From positions 222,325 through 278,411 of the forward strand of contig DS021200.1 in the NCBI GenBank assembly GCA_001735895.1: 56,087 nt of DNA, written 5' to 3'. This DNA is from Olavius algarvensis Gamma 3 endosymbiont (GTDB lineage Bacteria; Pseudomonadota; Gammaproteobacteria; GCA-001735895). A model generated the notes under the pieces. It worked only from the letters and a program-made list of their open reading frames with translations, made no database searches and was not told where the DNA came from. The translations under genes were made by a program, and so were the position numbers. Positions within the stretch are counted from its first letter, which is position 1. Each line of letters starts with the position of its first letter. Positions 8,200 through 17,838 of the stretch are shown here, piece after piece.

Positions 8200-8682
8200 T
8201 CAATCGTGCCCGCTTAGCGAACGCAGGTATAAAACCAGCTGCCAGATTTCATCGTCGCTGAGATAATCGAAGCGCGGCATCGCGGTTCCCGCCGAACCAT
8301 TTTTGATTATCCAGAACAGCTGGCCATCGGGAATGCCTCGAATTGTATTGGGACAGGCAAAATTTCGCGGCCGGGGATTGAACTGTCCGGCTAAGGGCCC
8401 ATCGCCGGCGCCCTTTTCTCCGTGACAGACGGCACAGCCGGGCACGGACAAATCCTGGTAAATATTGCGCCCGGCCTTGCGATTCTTGCGGTTGGCGGCC
8501 AGCGGATTGGCGCGATCGTAAATCGCCCCCGGCGCCTTATCGGTTAGGCGGGGTTGCGGGCATTCAGCAGCGGGCGGGCTCTGGTGTCCGGCATTGACGG
8601 TCGCGAATAGCGGCAGAAAAAGGAAACCGATCAGCATGATCGCCAAAATAAATTGCGGTACGGTAGGATTTTCTTTGGTCAT
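8200..8682 (-). CDS. Class I cytochrome c family protein
   Basis: 160 aa from the ATG at 8682; upstream in-frame residues look non-coding. A hydrophobic N-terminal segment (FILAIMLIGFLFLPLFATVNA) acts as signal peptide or anchor. One haem-binding motif CAVCH is present, and GTAMPRFDYLSDDEIWQLVLYLRSL supplies the axial Met and the terminal helix. It is a periplasmic electron carrier of unknown partners. The C-terminal pattern (FACPNTIRGIPDGQLFWIIKNG) is like small cytochromes that accept electrons from dehydrogenases. It is divergently arranged with the esterase gene. Confidence 0.88.
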   Translation of the reverse strand: MTKENPTVPQFILAIMLIGFLFLPLFATVNAGHQSPPAAECPQPRLTDKAPGAIYDRANPLAANRKNRKAGRNIYQDLSVPGCAVCHGEKGAGDGPLAGQFNPRPRNFACPNTIRGIPDGQLFWIIKNGSAGTAMPRFDYLSDDEIWQLVLYLRSLSGHD

Positions 8683-8843
8683 TATTACAAGCTCATTATA
8701 GCTGCAACAGACTAGCTGTTCGGTGCAGCGCAAATTTGATACGCATCACGTTTTTAACTGATTTTCAGGGCGCAATTGATCCAGCAAGCCGCCATCTGCG
8801 TACAACCGGATACAAAAACCAACAGTGCCGGCGGGCTCTATTC

Positions 8844-9731
8844 ATGCTTAATCATTCGTTGCTATTCGGAATCTGTCTGCTCCTGCTGAGCGGTTGTTAC
8901 AGCCACATGAATCAGCCAGCGGAAGCGCCCTCGGCCCTTGAGAAATACGGCATCGACAGCGCCATCGAAGGCATCGTATTTACCGCTGACGACTGGCCGC
9001 AGCCATTACTCGGGGACTTGTATCTGCCGCAGAAAAACGGCCCGCACCCGGTCGTGTTAATGGTGCACGGCGGCGGTTGGGCAAATCGCAGCCGCTACGA
9101 CATGACGGACATTAGTCGCAAGCTCGCACGACATGGCTACGCGGTCTTCAATGTCAACTACCGATTCGCTCCGCGCTACATTTACCCCGCACAATTGCAC
9201 GACCTTAACCAGGCGCTACGGTGGATAAACGACAACGCCACCAGGTACCGACTCGATATCACACGCGTCAATACTTGGGGTTATTCTTCAGGCGCGCATC
9301 TGGCGGCCTTGCTCGGGGCCTTCGATGGAACCGATGACAGCGCCGATCTACCGCGTATCCGTGCGGTCGTCGCCGGCGGCATTCCTTCGGATTTGCGTAA
9401 ATACAGCGGCAGCCCCATCGTCATGCGTTTCATGGGCGGCGACCGGCACGAAATGCCCGAGCGCTATGCCGAAGCCTCGCCGGCGTCCCATATTTCCAGC
9501 GACGATCCTCCGGTTTTCCTGTATCACGGCAAGCTCGATTTCCTGGTCAAGGCGGATCAGTCCACCGACTACTACACGGCGTTGCGGGCAGCCGGGATCG
9601 ATGCCGAGCTTTATCTGCACAATTGGCGTGAACATTCGACCATGTTTCTGTTCGGCGGCGACGCCGAAACCAAGGCGATTCGCTTTCTGAATCGCAATAA
9701 CGGCATCGCCTCGCTAGCCGCGGTCGAGTAA
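8844..9731 (+). CDS. Alpha/beta hydrolase (BD-FAE/HSL-like esterase), lipoprotein
   Basis: 295 aa from the ATG at 8844, chosen because it opens a lipoprotein signal (LLFGICLLLLSGC). The oxyanion motif HGGGW, nucleophile elbow WGYSSGAH, acid region YHGKLDFLVK and terminal His in NWREHSTMF make a complete Ser-Asp-His triad. The family hydrolyses short-chain esters or acylated polysaccharides. Location is likely outer membrane, periplasmic face. The natural substrate is not deducible. A longer reading from 8736 is possible but adds residues before the signal peptide. Confidence 0.88.
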   Translation: MLNHSLLFGICLLLLSGCYSHMNQPAEAPSALEKYGIDSAIEGIVFTADDWPQPLLGDLYLPQKNGPHPVVLMVHGGGWANRSRYDMTDISRKLARHGYAVFNVNYRFAPRYIYPAQLHDLNQALRWINDNATRYRLDITRVNTWGYSSGAHLAALLGAFDGTDDSADLPRIRAVVAGGIPSDLRKYSGSPIVMRFMGGDRHEMPERYAEASPASHISSDDPPVFLYHGKLDFLVKADQSTDYYTALRAAGIDAELYLHNWREHSTMFLFGGDAETKAIRFLNRNNGIASLAAVE

Positions 9732-10054
9732 CTCCGGTTCGCTGTTGCGGCTACGGATTATGCTTAAAGAAGTCCTGAACAAAACATTCTGAATTATCAG
9801 AGCTCGGAGAAACGAAAATGCGTTTTTCATGCGGGAATAGTATTGGCAATCGTTTTTTTAATTCTAATCGGGTAGTATTCGAAGAGCGCAGCTGTGTTTG
9901 TCTGGATGCCGAATGATAAAAATCGATGAATATTATGAATAATAGTCATTTTGTTCATCAAAATGCAGCCAGTATAGTCGACATGCTGCGCCACTACAAG
10001 AATTGTAGATGGTATTGACATCATGTAAGATATAAAACCGAGGAGAGAAATTCG
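9732..10054. other. 323-bp gap with no clear gene, upstream of the ABC importer operon
   Basis: This stretch is markedly more AT-rich than its surroundings and probably holds the promoter region of the peptide-type importer. A 32-codon frame at 9818 follows a GGAG ribosome-like site but has no recognisable product. The ribosome site GAGGAGAG before 10055 belongs to the binding protein gene. No clear operator or riboswitch was found. Confidence 0.5.
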
Positions 10055-11665
10055 ATGACCGACAGAACTAAAAAAGATTTTAAGGAGTTAATTACCCGAG
10101 ACGCGAAAAGCGGCAAACTGGGGCGACGAGATTTTATGCGTTTCGCAGTAGCTGCCGGCATGACCGTGCCGCTTGCATCCGGACTCTGGAGCAGCGAGGT
10201 GGCTGCGGCCACGCCGAAGCAAGGCGGCGAGTTCCGCGTTGGCGTCCATGACATGAACACGTCCGACACCCATGACCCCGGTACCTACCTGAGCGTGGGA
10301 CAGATTCAGCTGGCACACACCCATCGCAGCTATCTGACCGAAATTACGCCTGAAAACGGCTTGGGCCCCGACATGGCCGACTCCTGGAGCGCATCGCCCG
10401 ACTCCAAGGTCTGGACCTTTCAGCTCAACAAGCGCGCGACCTTTCACAACGGTAAAAAGTTTACCTCCGAAGATGCGATCGCATCGCTGAACCACCATCG
10501 CGGCGAAAATTCGACCTCGGCGGCCAAGGCGCTGTTGACCACGGTCACCGATATCAAGGCGAAAGGCAAACACACTATCGTGATCGAACTCAACCAGGGA
10601 TTTGCCGACCTGCCGTGGGTAATGACCGATTACCACTTGACAATGCTGCCGGCCAAGGCGGATGGCAGCGCTGAATGGGAAAGCGGCATCGGCGCCGGAC
10701 CTTATATTATTACCGAACACAAGCCCGGTATCGGCACGTCGCTCAAACGCCACAGCGGCTGGCATCGTGACGGCGCTTATTTCGACGAAATCGAGATGAT
10801 CGGACTCAACGATCCCAATGCACGTCAAACGGCGCTGATTACCGGCGACGTCGATGCGATCACCTCGGTCGACCTGAAAACGTCAGCTTTGCTAGGCCGC
10901 AATCCGAAAATCGAGGTTGACAACGTGCCCAGTGGATCGGCGATCACACTGCCGATGTTTTGCGATGTCGCGCCGTTCGATAATTTAGACGTGCGGCTGG
11001 CGCTCAAGTACGCCGTCGACCGTGACGATTTGGTCGAGAAAATTATGTTCGGCACGGCCACCGTGGGCAACGACTATCACGTGTCCCCGGGAATGCCATA
11101 TGCGCCGACCGATATTCCCCAGCGACCCTACGATCCCGACAAGGCCAAGTTCCACCTGAAGAAGGCCGGCATGAGCAATCTCGAAGTGAACCTATCTGCT
11201 GCCGATAGCGTACTCCCGGGTGCGGTCGATATGTGCGTACTCTACAGCGAGCACGCCAAGAAGGCTGGCATCAAGATTAATGCCGTGCGTGAACCGAACG
11301 ACGGTTACTGGTCCGATGTCTGGTTGAAAAAACCCTGGGTATTCGTCAAATGGGGTGCCCGCCCGACCCCCGATCAGATGTTTACCCTGGCCTACAAGGA
11401 CGATGCACCATGGAACGAGGCGCACTGGCAGAACAAGCGATTCAATGAATTGCTACTGTTGGCGAAGGCGGAACTGGATGACACCAGGCGTGCCGCGCAG
11501 TATCGTGAAATGTGCCAGATCGCGAGCGATGACGGCGGCACCGTGATACCGTTTTTCGCCAATTTTGTATATGCACGGAATAAGAAAGTAATGCATGGAC
11601 CCAGCCTGGCAGCGAGTTGGGAACTCGACGGCGGCCGCGGTTATCATCGCTGGTGGTTTGCCTAG
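10055..11665 (+). CDS. ABC transporter substrate-binding protein, peptide/opine family (SBP_bac_5)
   Basis: 536 aa. The N-terminus carries a twin-arginine signal (GKLGRRDFMRFAVAAG, residues about 22-37), so the folded protein is exported by Tat. The family 5 solute-binding fold is seen in LGPDMADSWSASPDSKVWTFQL and FHNGKKFTSEDAIASLNHH, the classical SBP_bac_5 signature region. It delivers a peptide-like or other cationic/organic ligand to the permeases encoded next. The ligand is unknown. It is the first gene of a four-gene operon and is separated from the permeases by strong hairpins, which would keep its transcript more abundant. Confidence 0.93.
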   Translation: MTDRTKKDFKELITRDAKSGKLGRRDFMRFAVAAGMTVPLASGLWSSEVAAATPKQGGEFRVGVHDMNTSDTHDPGTYLSVGQIQLAHTHRSYLTEITPENGLGPDMADSWSASPDSKVWTFQLNKRATFHNGKKFTSEDAIASLNHHRGENSTSAAKALLTTVTDIKAKGKHTIVIELNQGFADLPWVMTDYHLTMLPAKADGSAEWESGIGAGPYIITEHKPGIGTSLKRHSGWHRDGAYFDEIEMIGLNDPNARQTALITGDVDAITSVDLKTSALLGRNPKIEVDNVPSGSAITLPMFCDVAPFDNLDVRLALKYAVDRDDLVEKIMFGTATVGNDYHVSPGMPYAPTDIPQRPYDPDKAKFHLKKAGMSNLEVNLSAADSVLPGAVDMCVLYSEHAKKAGIKINAVREPNDGYWSDVWLKKPWVFVKWGARPTPDQMFTLAYKDDAPWNEAHWQNKRFNELLLLAKAELDDTRRAAQYREMCQIASDDGGTVIPFFANFVYARNKKVMHGPSLAASWELDGGRGYHRWWFA

Positions 11666-11736
11666 TAGGCAAACCGTTTTACCGGCAGTATTATAGGCTT
11701 GGCGGGTATCCGACCCAACGGATGCCCGCCAAGCCT
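11655..11736 (+). terminator. Two stem-loops between binding protein and permease genes
   Basis: The first stem pairs 11655-11662 with 11668-11675 (GGTTTGCC/GGCAAACC, 5-nt loop), overlaps the stop codon and is followed by GTTTT. The second pairs 11695-11712 with 11719-11736, 18 pairs including one G-U, 6-nt loop, with no U tract. The position suggests partial termination or mRNA 3' protection after the binding-protein cistron. Confidence 0.75.
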
Positions 11737-11788
11737 AGATAATTAATCACAATGCGGTAGCAATAACCGCATAAGGAGGATGCCCGAA

Positions 11789-12745
11789 ATGGGCGATATC
11801 TTGACAATAGTCGCTAAAAGACTGGGGCTGGGGCTGATTACGCTGCTGGTGATTTCAATCATTATTTTCTTTGCGGTCGAGCTGTTGCCCGGCAACATCG
11901 CTCAGGCGGTGCTCGGACAGGGCGCCACCGAAGACAACCTCGCCGCACTGCGCAAAGAGATGGGACTCGACCGGGCCGCCCCGGTGCGCTACATGGAATG
12001 GTTGGGTAACGCCTTGACCGGCGATTTCGACAATTCCCTGGTTTCCAAAACGCCCGTATCGGAAGCCATCGGTACAAGATTCGCCAACACCCTATTCCTG
12101 GCCCTGTACGCGGCAATCATCGCGGTTCCGGTTGCGATCATACTGGGAGTGATCGTGGCATTGTTCAGAAACTCGATATTCGACCGGGTTGCGAACGTCG
12201 TAACCCTGACTTCAATATCGTCACCCGAATTTTTTCTCGGCTATGTCCTGATCCTGTTTCTCGCGGTCAAGGGTGGTTTTTTTCCGGCTATCGCCAAACT
12301 CGATGATGACATGACGCTGTTCGAGAAGCTCGACCGTACCTTCCTGCCCGCATTAACCATGGTATTGGTAGTGGTAGCGCATATGATGCGCATGACCCGC
12401 GCGTCGATCATCAATCTGCTGGCTTCGCCTTATGTAGAAATGGCCCGTCTCAAAGGCGTACCGGCATGGAAAGTCATCGTCAAACACACCTTGCCAAACG
12501 CCTGGGCGCCGGTTATCAACGTCGTCGCCCTGAACCTGGCCTATTTGATAACGGGGGTGGTGCTGGTCGAGGTGGTATTCGTGTACCCGGGTATCGGGCA
12601 ATTGCTGGTAGACGCCGTGACCAAACGGGATTTCCCGGTGGTGCAAGCCTGTTGCCTGATCTTCGCGGCAACTTTCATTCTGTTAAACCTGGCAGCTGAC
12701 GTGGGGTCGATCCTGACCAATCCGCGTTTGCGTCATCCGAAGTGA
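11789..12745 (+). CDS. ABC transporter permease, DppB-like
   Basis: 318 aa from the ATG at 11789. An earlier ATG at 11780 overlaps the AAGGAGG ribosome site (11773-11779), so the later one with a nine-base gap is preferred. Six membrane segments and the BPD transport loop (MARLKGVPAWKVIVKHTLPNA, EAA-type) identify a DppB/OppB permease. The extracytoplasmic part after TM1 contains LRKEMGLDRAAPVRYMEWL, typical of the N-terminal TC family domain. It forms half of the inner membrane channel with the next protein. Confidence 0.93.
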   Translation: MGDILTIVAKRLGLGLITLLVISIIIFFAVELLPGNIAQAVLGQGATEDNLAALRKEMGLDRAAPVRYMEWLGNALTGDFDNSLVSKTPVSEAIGTRFANTLFLALYAAIIAVPVAIILGVIVALFRNSIFDRVANVVTLTSISSPEFFLGYVLILFLAVKGGFFPAIAKLDDDMTLFEKLDRTFLPALTMVLVVVAHMMRMTRASIINLLASPYVEMARLKGVPAWKVIVKHTLPNAWAPVINVVALNLAYLITGVVLVEVVFVYPGIGQLLVDAVTKRDFPVVQACCLIFAATFILLNLAADVGSILTNPRLRHPK

Positions 12746-12755
12746 GGGCGGCATC

Positions 12756-13817
12756 ATGAACTATTTTATTATCGGTTTTTACGCCCTCGTCATCGGCGCC
12801 TCTTCGCTGGCCGCCTACTATCAAAAACGTACCGCGTTTTTGCTGCTGTTCTCATTAACCCTGGTGTCCTTCATCATGGGCATCGTCGGCGGCGAAGCGA
12901 TGCTGTGGGCGGTGACGATTATGGCGGGCATGATCGCCTTTGCCGCGGGTGTTTCCTACTCGTTCCGGGAATTCCTGGTCCTTATTCTGCCGCCTGACGC
13001 CGCCAAGGAAGTGCGCACCGCGCCGTTAACCGCCGGCTTCGGCTTGTTTGTCATATTCACCTACGCGATTTCCGGTATTTTCGCGCCGATAATCGCACCC
13101 TACGGCGAAGCCGCGGTTATTTCATCCGCCTTTGCACCCGCCGATGAAAACATGCTGCTGGGCGCCGATCAGCTGGGTCGTGACATGTTCAGCCGCATCA
13201 TTTACGGCGCCCGTAATACCGTCGGGCTGGCGCTATTGGCTACCATCTTGGCATTTATCATGGGCGCGACCGCGGGTTTGTATGCCGCCACCAAGGGCGG
13301 CAAGCTCGACCAGTTACTGGGCCGGGTGGTGGACGTCATCATGTCGATCCCGTCGCTGATCTTCTCGCTGCTGCTGTTGAGTATTTTCGGCACCAACACC
13401 ACTACCCTGATAATCGTCATCGCCATCATTTACGCGCCGCGGGTATTCCGCCTGGCGCGCTCGGTGGGCGGCAACGTCGTGGTCATGGATTATATCGAAG
13501 CCGCCAAGCTCAGAGGTGAAGGTACCTGGTACCTGATTCGCAAGGAAATACTGCCGAACTCGACCGCGCCGCTGATCGCCGAATTCGGCCTCGAATTCTG
13601 TTTCGTATTCCTGCTGGTTGCCGGCCTCTCATTCCTCGGTCTCGGCATCCAGCCGCCGACCGCTGACTGGGGCTCGATGGTGCGCGAAAACGCAACCCTG
13701 ATATCGTTTGGCGAACTCACGCCGCTAATCCCGGCGGCCGCGATCGCGCTACTTACCGTAGCGGTTAACTTTGTGGTCGACTGGATGCTGTACCGGTCGT
13801 CCGGTCTGAAGGAGTAA
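12756..13817 (+). CDS. ABC transporter permease, DppC-like
   Basis: 353 aa. It is longer than a usual DppC (about 300 aa) because of two or three extra hydrophobic segments at the N-terminus (residues about 1-65). The DppC core follows, with LLGADQLGRDMFSRIIYGAR and the EAA loop YIEAAKLRGEGTWYLIRKEILPN. It pairs with the DppB-like permease and starts ten bases after it. The added N-terminal membrane segments are an unusual but clearly in-frame extension. Confidence 0.92.
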   Translation: MNYFIIGFYALVIGASSLAAYYQKRTAFLLLFSLTLVSFIMGIVGGEAMLWAVTIMAGMIAFAAGVSYSFREFLVLILPPDAAKEVRTAPLTAGFGLFVIFTYAISGIFAPIIAPYGEAAVISSAFAPADENMLLGADQLGRDMFSRIIYGARNTVGLALLATILAFIMGATAGLYAATKGGKLDQLLGRVVDVIMSIPSLIFSLLLLSIFGTNTTTLIIVIAIIYAPRVFRLARSVGGNVVVMDYIEAAKLRGEGTWYLIRKEILPNSTAPLIAEFGLEFCFVFLLVAGLSFLGLGIQPPTADWGSMVRENATLISFGELTPLIPAAAIALLTVAVNFVVDWMLYRSSGLKE

Positions 13818-13822
13818 TCGAA

Positions 13823-15484
13823 ATGACTGACAACAAAGACGTACTACTGAAAATCAAGCATCTGCGTATCGAAGGATACTCGGATGAAAACTGGATCGAA
13901 ATCGTGCACGGCATCGACCTGACGCTGCATCGTGGCGAGGTTATGGGATTGATCGGCGAGTCGGGCGCCGGTAAGTCCACCATCGGGTTGGCGGCGATGG
14001 GATTTACCCGTGACGGCTGTCGAATTTCGGAAGGTTCCTCGATCGAATTCGACGGCATGGAGTTGACCACGACCCCGCAAGCCGACCTGCAGTCCTTGCG
14101 CGGCGCGCGCATCGCCTACGTCGCTCAATCGGCTGCGGCATCGTTCAACCCGGCACATAAATTGATCGATCAGCATACCGAGGCGCCGTTGCAGTATCGC
14201 ATTCAAAAGCGTTTGGAAAGCCAGGAAGACGCAATGCAGCTGTACGAGCGTTTGCGCCTGCCCAATCCCAGGGAAATCGGATTTCGCTACCCGCACCAGG
14301 TATCCGGCGGCCAGCTGCAGCGCGCGATGACGGCGATGGCGATGGCCTGCCGGCCCGATCTGATCATTTTCGACGAGCCGACCACGGCGCTCGACGTAAC
14401 CACGCAGATCGAAGTCCTGTCGGCAATTCGCGACATCGTCGATCAATTCAATACCGCGGCAATCTATATCACCCATGACCTCGCAATCGTAGCGCAGATG
14501 GCCGATGTCATCAAGGTATTGCTTAAGGGCGACGAAGTCGAAGAGGCCGATACCCGCTCCATGCTGGAAAATCCCCAGCATGACTACACCAAGTCGTTAT
14601 GGGCGGTACGCGATTTCAAACGCGATCAGAAACCGCGGCCGACCGAAGGCGTACCCTTGATTTCGGTAAAGAACGTCGATGCCTCCTATGGCGATACCCC
14701 GGTACTCTACGATGTCTCGTTTGACATTTTTCCGGGCATAACGGTGGCCGTGGTGGGTGAATCGGGTTCGGGCAAATCGACCACCGCCAGGTGTATTACC
14801 GGCCTGTTACCGCCGACCAAAGGCGAAATTCTGTTCAAGGGTTCGGCGCTACCGCCGGATTACCGGAATCGAAGCAAGGACCAGTTGCGCCAGGCGCAAA
14901 TGATTTACCAAATGGCGGATACCGCACTCAATCCCAAGGTAAAAATCAGCGAAATTATCGGGCGACCCGCCCAATTTTACAGCGGTCTAAGCGGTCCTGC
15001 CCTAAAAAACCGCGTCGATGAACTGCTCGATCTGATCGAGTTAGATTCTTCGCAGTATTATAACCGCTATCCACCGGAGCTTTCGGGGGGCCAGAAACAA
15101 CGTATCGGAATCGCGCGTTCGCTCGCGGCGGAACCCACCTTTATCGTCTGCGATGAGGTAACCAGCGCGCTCGATCAACTGGTTGCAGAGGGCATTCTGC
15201 GATTACTCGACAAGCTGCAAAACGAGTTGAACCTGTCCTATATGTTCATTACTCACGACTTGGCAACCGTGCGCTCAATCGCCGATGAAGTCGTGGTAAT
15301 GCAGTATGGCAAGGTGGTTGAACAGGGCCCGAAAGAGGAAATGTTCAAGCCGCCGCATCACGAATACACCGACCTGCTGTTGTCGTCGGTGCCAGAAATG
15401 GATCCGGACTGGTTGACCACACTGCTGGAAGAGCGTGGCGTCGACGATATCGGTGAAGCGGAAAAGGCAAGCAAGCAAAGCTGA
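13823..15484 (+). CDS. Duplicated ABC ATP-binding protein (DppD-DppF fusion type)
   Basis: 553 aa with two nucleotide-binding domains in one chain. The first has Walker [10 protein letters not shown], signature [10 protein letters not shown] and Walker [13 protein letters not shown]. The second has [19 protein letters not shown] and [12 protein letters not shown]. In the second Walker B the usual Glu-Pro is Glu-Val, with catalytic Glu retained. Such fused ATPases (GsiA/YejF type) energise peptide-type importers. It begins five bases after the permease gene and ends just before a strong terminator, completing a self-sufficient transporter operon. Confidence 0.94.
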   Translation: MTDNKDVLLKIKHLRIEGYSDENWIEIVHGIDLTLHRGEVMGLIGESGAGKSTIGLAAMGFTRDGCRISEGSSIEFDGMELTTTPQADLQSLRGARIAYVAQSAAASFNPAHKLIDQHTEAPLQYRIQKRLESQEDAMQLYERLRLPNPREIGFRYPHQVSGGQLQRAMTAMAMACRPDLIIFDEPTTALDVTTQIEVLSAIRDIVDQFNTAAIYITHDLAIVAQMADVIKVLLKGDEVEEADTRSMLENPQHDYTKSLWAVRDFKRDQKPRPTEGVPLISVKNVDASYGDTPVLYDVSFDIFPGITVAVVGESGSGKSTTARCITGLLPPTKGEILFKGSALPPDYRNRSKDQLRQAQMIYQMADTALNPKVKISEIIGRPAQFYSGLSGPALKNRVDELLDLIELDSSQYYNRYPPELSGGQKQRIGIARSLAAEPTFIVCDEVTSALDQLVAEGILRLLDKLQNELNLSYMFITHDLATVRSIADEVVVMQYGKVVEQGPKEEMFKPPHHEYTDLLLSSVPEMDPDWLTTLLEERGVDDIGEAEKASKQS

Positions 15485-15509
15485 TATTTCCCGCGGCTAA
15501 TCCGCTGAC

Positions 15510-15545
15510 AAAAAGCCCCTCACTTAAAGTGAGGGGCTTTTTTTA
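15510..15545 (+). terminator. Rho-independent terminator of the ABC importer operon
   Basis: AAGCCCCTCACTT pairs with AAGTGAGGGGCTT around a minimal loop, followed by a run of seven T. It lies 25 bases after the ATPase gene stop. The A-rich left arm makes it able to work on both strands. Confidence 0.93.
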
Positions 15546-15556
15546 GAACCGGCAGT

Positions 15557-15865
15557 TTGCCCGAGTACAGCGAACCCATCACCTTCAGCATCGATGTCGA
15601 AGACGACGAGTACGGCATTGTCCTGCTATCCGATATCGCCAAGCAGGTGCCGGCAAAAAACAGGGCGCCGGGACGAGTCAATATCTACGAAATCATGGCA
15701 AAACCCGCAATCCATGTGGATCCTGGAATGGATATCCGTTACTGCACGCGCATGTTCGAAAACTTCGGCATCGGGCGAGCCCCGGTGGTTGAAAATAAAC
15801 GCGTTATCGGAGTCGTCGGTTACACCGACATCGTGCTGGTCGGCGTACTCGATGGCCTGAAGTAA
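15557..15865 (+). pseudogene. CBS-domain protein lacking its N-terminal part
   Basis: 102 codons. The second half (VNIYEIMAKPAIHVDPGMDI to IGVVGYTDIVLVGVLDG) is a complete CBS domain. The beginning (EYGIVLLSDIAKQV) is only the last strand and helix of a preceding CBS domain. Related two-CBS proteins are about 145 aa. The only start available is a TTG at 15557 without a ribosome site, and the frame is closed by a stop inside the terminator at 15530. This looks like a 5' deletion that placed the remnant behind the importer terminator. A short expressed product cannot be excluded. Confidence 0.65.
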
Positions 15866-15905
15866 GCGCAGACCCGGATACCGAGTCGTAACCGTCGCGC
15901 TCGTA

Positions 15906-16751
15906 TCAGGATGAGATAGCCTGCGATTTCAGGAAATCCACGGCCTCATGCGCGTGTACCTCGGCGTTGCGCACCAGGTTGTCGAAGTGCCGCACCAGGA
16001 CGCGCACATACTCGGTGGTGGTGAACGCGAAATACATTTGCCCGACGTAAACCGCCGCCCGGCGCGCGCCGAAAATGGTGTAGGGCACCGAGTAACGCTT
16101 ACGACTATCGTAGAGGTAAAGCCGTACGCTGGGATAGAGTTCCTCCAGCGTCTCCAGCATGGCATCGATCTGCTCCGCGCGGGCCTCACGTCCGAGATCC
16201 CGCCACAGCCCTTCGCCGCGGCAGAATCCAAGCAAGTTTTGCAGCGGCATGCAAATTTCGAGATCGTTGTCCGGGCCGCGACTGAAATTCAGGTGATAAC
16301 GCGCCTGTTCCTTGGCGCGACTGACCGGGCGCTCTGCGACCTCGCCGTATTCGTATTCGAGCACTTGATCGGTTTTGACGACATCCGGCAACTGTACCGG
16401 AACGTAGCGTATCTTCAGACCTTCCGCTTCTTCATACCAGCGCTTCAAATTGTCGTCCGCGGGACTTTGCTCGTGCGGCGCAACTTCGAACGACTGGCGT
16501 AGTATCTCGGCCCCGAAACGACTGTCCTGGCTCAATCCCAGCAACCAGTCAGTACTGACCTGCAGCGAACGCGCCAGCGACGCCACCGTATCGGCGCGCG
16601 GCATGCGCAGGTTTTCTTCGGCCAGCAGCTGCGACAGGGTCGAACGATCGACCCCCGTTTCACGCGACAGCGCGGACTGATTCAAGCCTCTTGTCTGCAT
16701 CGATTCGAGCAGGCGTTTACGGAAAATCCCGACAATTTCCTGTTTTTTCAT
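15906..16751 (-). CDS. XRE-family transcriptional regulator
   Basis: 281 aa from the ATG at 16751; a TTG nine codons earlier is possible. Residues about 20-60 form a helix-turn-helix (GLNQSALSRETGVDRSTLSQLLAEE) followed by ASLARSLQVSTDWLLGLS. The long C-terminal part (about 200 residues) has no enzyme motif I recognise and may bind an effector. The gene is divergent from a fatty acid desaturase across an AT-rich 148-base gap, so it may control that gene and itself. The effector is unknown, possibly a lipid or temperature-linked signal by context. Confidence 0.85.
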   Translation of the reverse strand: MKKQEIVGIFRKRLLESMQTRGLNQSALSRETGVDRSTLSQLLAEENLRMPRADTVASLARSLQVSTDWLLGLSQDSRFGAEILRQSFEVAPHEQSPADDNLKRWYEEAEGLKIRYVPVQLPDVVKTDQVLEYEYGEVAERPVSRAKEQARYHLNFSRGPDNDLEICMPLQNLLGFCRGEGLWRDLGREARAEQIDAMLETLEELYPSVRLYLYDSRKRYSVPYTIFGARRAAVYVGQMYFAFTTTEYVRVLVRHFDNLVRNAEVHAHEAVDFLKSQAISS

Positions 16752-16899
16752 AGCAGTTCCCAACAATCTGTTTTGCAAATACTACAGTTTTATTTTTTAT
16801 AAATCATTATTTCATTTATGCTTACTATAAAAACATAGACAAAACAAGTTGTCGATTCTAGATTACTATCCTCAAAAAGAATTAGGTGTATATGCATTT

Positions 16900-17811
16900 A
16901 TGACAACCAGCAAGGTTCGCGATGCGAAATTGGAATTTGCGACATTCGAATGGCCTACCTGGCTATTACTGGTTATCACCTACACCGCATGGATCAGCAT
17001 CACGTTTAACTGGAGCGCCGTTCCCGGCTGGTTACTCTGGTTTCTGGGCGGCTACACCGTGGCCCTCCACAGTTCGTTGCAGCATGAAGCCCTGCATGGC
17101 CACCCGACGGGTAACCCCCGGTTAAACCTGGCGCTGGTGTGGCCGCCGCTAACGCTGTGGCTACCGCTGGAATTCTATGTCAGGAATCACTTGCTGCATC
17201 ATCGCAGCGAATTGACCAACCCCGAACTGGATCCGGAATCGTTTTATCTGGGGCAGGAAAAATGGCAGGGCTTAAGTCGCTGGCAGCAGCGAGTATTCCT
17301 GTTCAACAATAGCTTTAGCGGCCGCATGTTGATCGGTCCCTGGCTCGCGGCCGGCCGATTCTACCATGGCGAGCTGGCCAAACTGCGTCACGGTAAATTC
17401 GAAGATGTCGGCATCTTGCTGCGGCATGGTTTAAGTCTCGCGGTCTTGTTGTACTGGTTGCTGGCGATTTGCGAAATGCCGTTTTACCTATACCTGCTCG
17501 CATTCGCCTGGCCCGGCAGCAGTATGATGATGATCCGATCCTTCCTCGAACATCGTTACGATCCGGACGAAGCCCACCGCACCGTGCTGATCGACGGTTG
17601 CCCGCTGACCCGATTATTGTTTCTGAACAATAACTATCACTGGATTCACCACCGCTATCCCGAACTGGCCTGGTATCAAATTCCGGCGGCGGCGCGGGAA
17701 CAGCGTCAACTGGCGCTCGCAAGCAACGGCAACTATCGCTACCCCGGCTACTGGAGCATCGCCTGGCGCTACCTGTTAAAACCCTGGACCCACCCCGCTT
17801 ATCCACCTTAG
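16900..17811 (+). CDS. Fatty acid desaturase family protein
   Basis: 303 aa from the ATG at 16900; an in-frame TTG at 16849 would add 17 residues. Three His-rich motifs typical of membrane di-iron desaturases are present: HEALHGHP (H-x3-H), RNHLLHHRS (H-x3-HH) and NNNYHWIHHRYP (H-x2-HH). Hydrophobic segments lie between them. The reaction is probably introduction of a double bond or hydroxyl into an acyl or related lipid at the inner membrane. The divergent XRE regulator is a likely controller. Exact substrate and regioselectivity are unknown. Confidence 0.87.
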   Translation: MTTSKVRDAKLEFATFEWPTWLLLVITYTAWISITFNWSAVPGWLLWFLGGYTVALHSSLQHEALHGHPTGNPRLNLALVWPPLTLWLPLEFYVRNHLLHHRSELTNPELDPESFYLGQEKWQGLSRWQQRVFLFNNSFSGRMLIGPWLAAGRFYHGELAKLRHGKFEDVGILLRHGLSLAVLLYWLLAICEMPFYLYLLAFAWPGSSMMMIRSFLEHRYDPDEAHRTVLIDGCPLTRLLFLNNNYHWIHHRYPELAWYQIPAAAREQRQLALASNGNYRYPGYWSIAWRYLLKPWTHPAYPP

Positions 17812-17838
17812 GTCGGCAGCAAATAGCACGCCTCCAGC

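Noticed and set aside
9818-9916. 32-codon frame with GGAG upstream, before the ABC importer operon
   Set aside because: There is no similarity, and the AT-rich context fits a promoter region; not strong enough for a gene call.
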